Shown here: one piece after another, positions 63,987 through 64,000 of the stretch
Layout: each line of letters starts with the position of its first letter
Numbering within the stretch: the first letter of the stretch is position 1
NCBI RefSeq assembly: GCF_014216315.1
Contig: NZ_CP045702.1
Span: 2,542,001-2,606,000 of the forward strand
Direction of reading: 5' to 3'
From: Streptomyces finlayi
GTDB lineage: Bacteria; Actinomycetota; Actinomycetes; Streptomycetales; Streptomycetaceae
Length of the DNA stretch: 64,000 nucleotides
Program-made: the position numbers and the translations under genes
The notes under the pieces: generated by a model
The model's database searches: none
Told to the model about the DNA's origin: nothing
What the model saw: the letters and a program-made list of their open reading frames with translations, nothing else

Positions 63987-64000
63987 CATCTGACCTGCAT

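Overview
The window is high-GC actinobacterial DNA, almost certainly a Streptomyces chromosome. This rests on frequent GTG and TTG starts, RTGA start/stop overlaps, twin-arginine leaders, a Sdh1-type succinate dehydrogenase, a PAS/GAF/PP2C/ATPase stage II E-like phosphatase, an M56/BlaI pair and a DasR-like site in front of a chitinase remnant. From memory (not checked), the block oligopeptide-binding lipoprotein - typA - large lipoprotein - sdh matches the bldK neighbourhood of the Streptomyces core chromosome.

Layout. 1-813: start of an oligopeptide ABC lipoprotein gene, cut by the window edge. 1537-6844: insertion-sequence island with an internally deleted IS1380-type copy, an intact-looking IS5-type copy, a (GTGCAG)10 repeat, a small secreted protein and an ISL3-type copy that has a perfect 8-bp target duplication but a frameshifted transposase. 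7074-16175: housekeeping block with typA, a solute-binding lipoprotein and the succinate dehydrogenase operon. 16261-25178: a carbohydrate module with a LacI regulator, CE7-type esterase, CUT1 ABC importer, GH1 beta-glucosidase and Tat-exported glucoamylase-like protein. Two matching LacI-type operators tie its two ends together. 25259-30914: TPM-domain protein, PspA and a multidomain PP2C phosphatase. 31079-32465: IS701-type element inserted exactly at the stop codon of an anti-sigma-like ATPase gene. 33110-36943: NUDIX, SPOR-like and GntR genes with two decayed genes, an NCS1 permease and a GH18 chitinase. The chitinase remnant still has a DasR-type operator. 37120-42782: subtilisin, threonine-synthase-like enzyme, secreted GH65. 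42805-45817: enoyl-CoA hydratase and SDR, divergent from a KAS III-like gene. 46069-51636: BlaI/M56 pair, TerB and a three-gene wall-related operon around a DUF1906 protein. 51896-55704: LuxR-type two-component system divergent from an FtsX-type ABC exporter. 55970-64000: accessory, partly decayed DNA with two toxin-antitoxin modules, an IS607/Uma2 chimera, gene remnants, and a translationally coupled SWIM-protein/SNF2-helicase pair.

How it works together. The sugar module reads as extracellular cleavage and deacetylation, import by the ABC system (no ATPase is encoded here, so presumably a shared MsiK-type ATPase), and intracellular hydrolysis by the GH1 enzyme, under the LacI regulator. The glucoamylase-like fold raises beta-1,2-glucan as a candidate substrate. 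Envelope functions recur: PspA/TPM, M56/BlaI, DUF1906, the M15-like protein and the two-component/ABC exporter. The most unusual observations are: start-codon-overlapping nested hairpins in three unrelated insertion sequences; a transposase stop codon supplied by the YTAR target; a signal-less wall-hydrolase-like protein with an unrecognised 300-residue C-terminal region; and the SNF2/SWIM operon lying between two TGTACA-type toxin-antitoxin loci.
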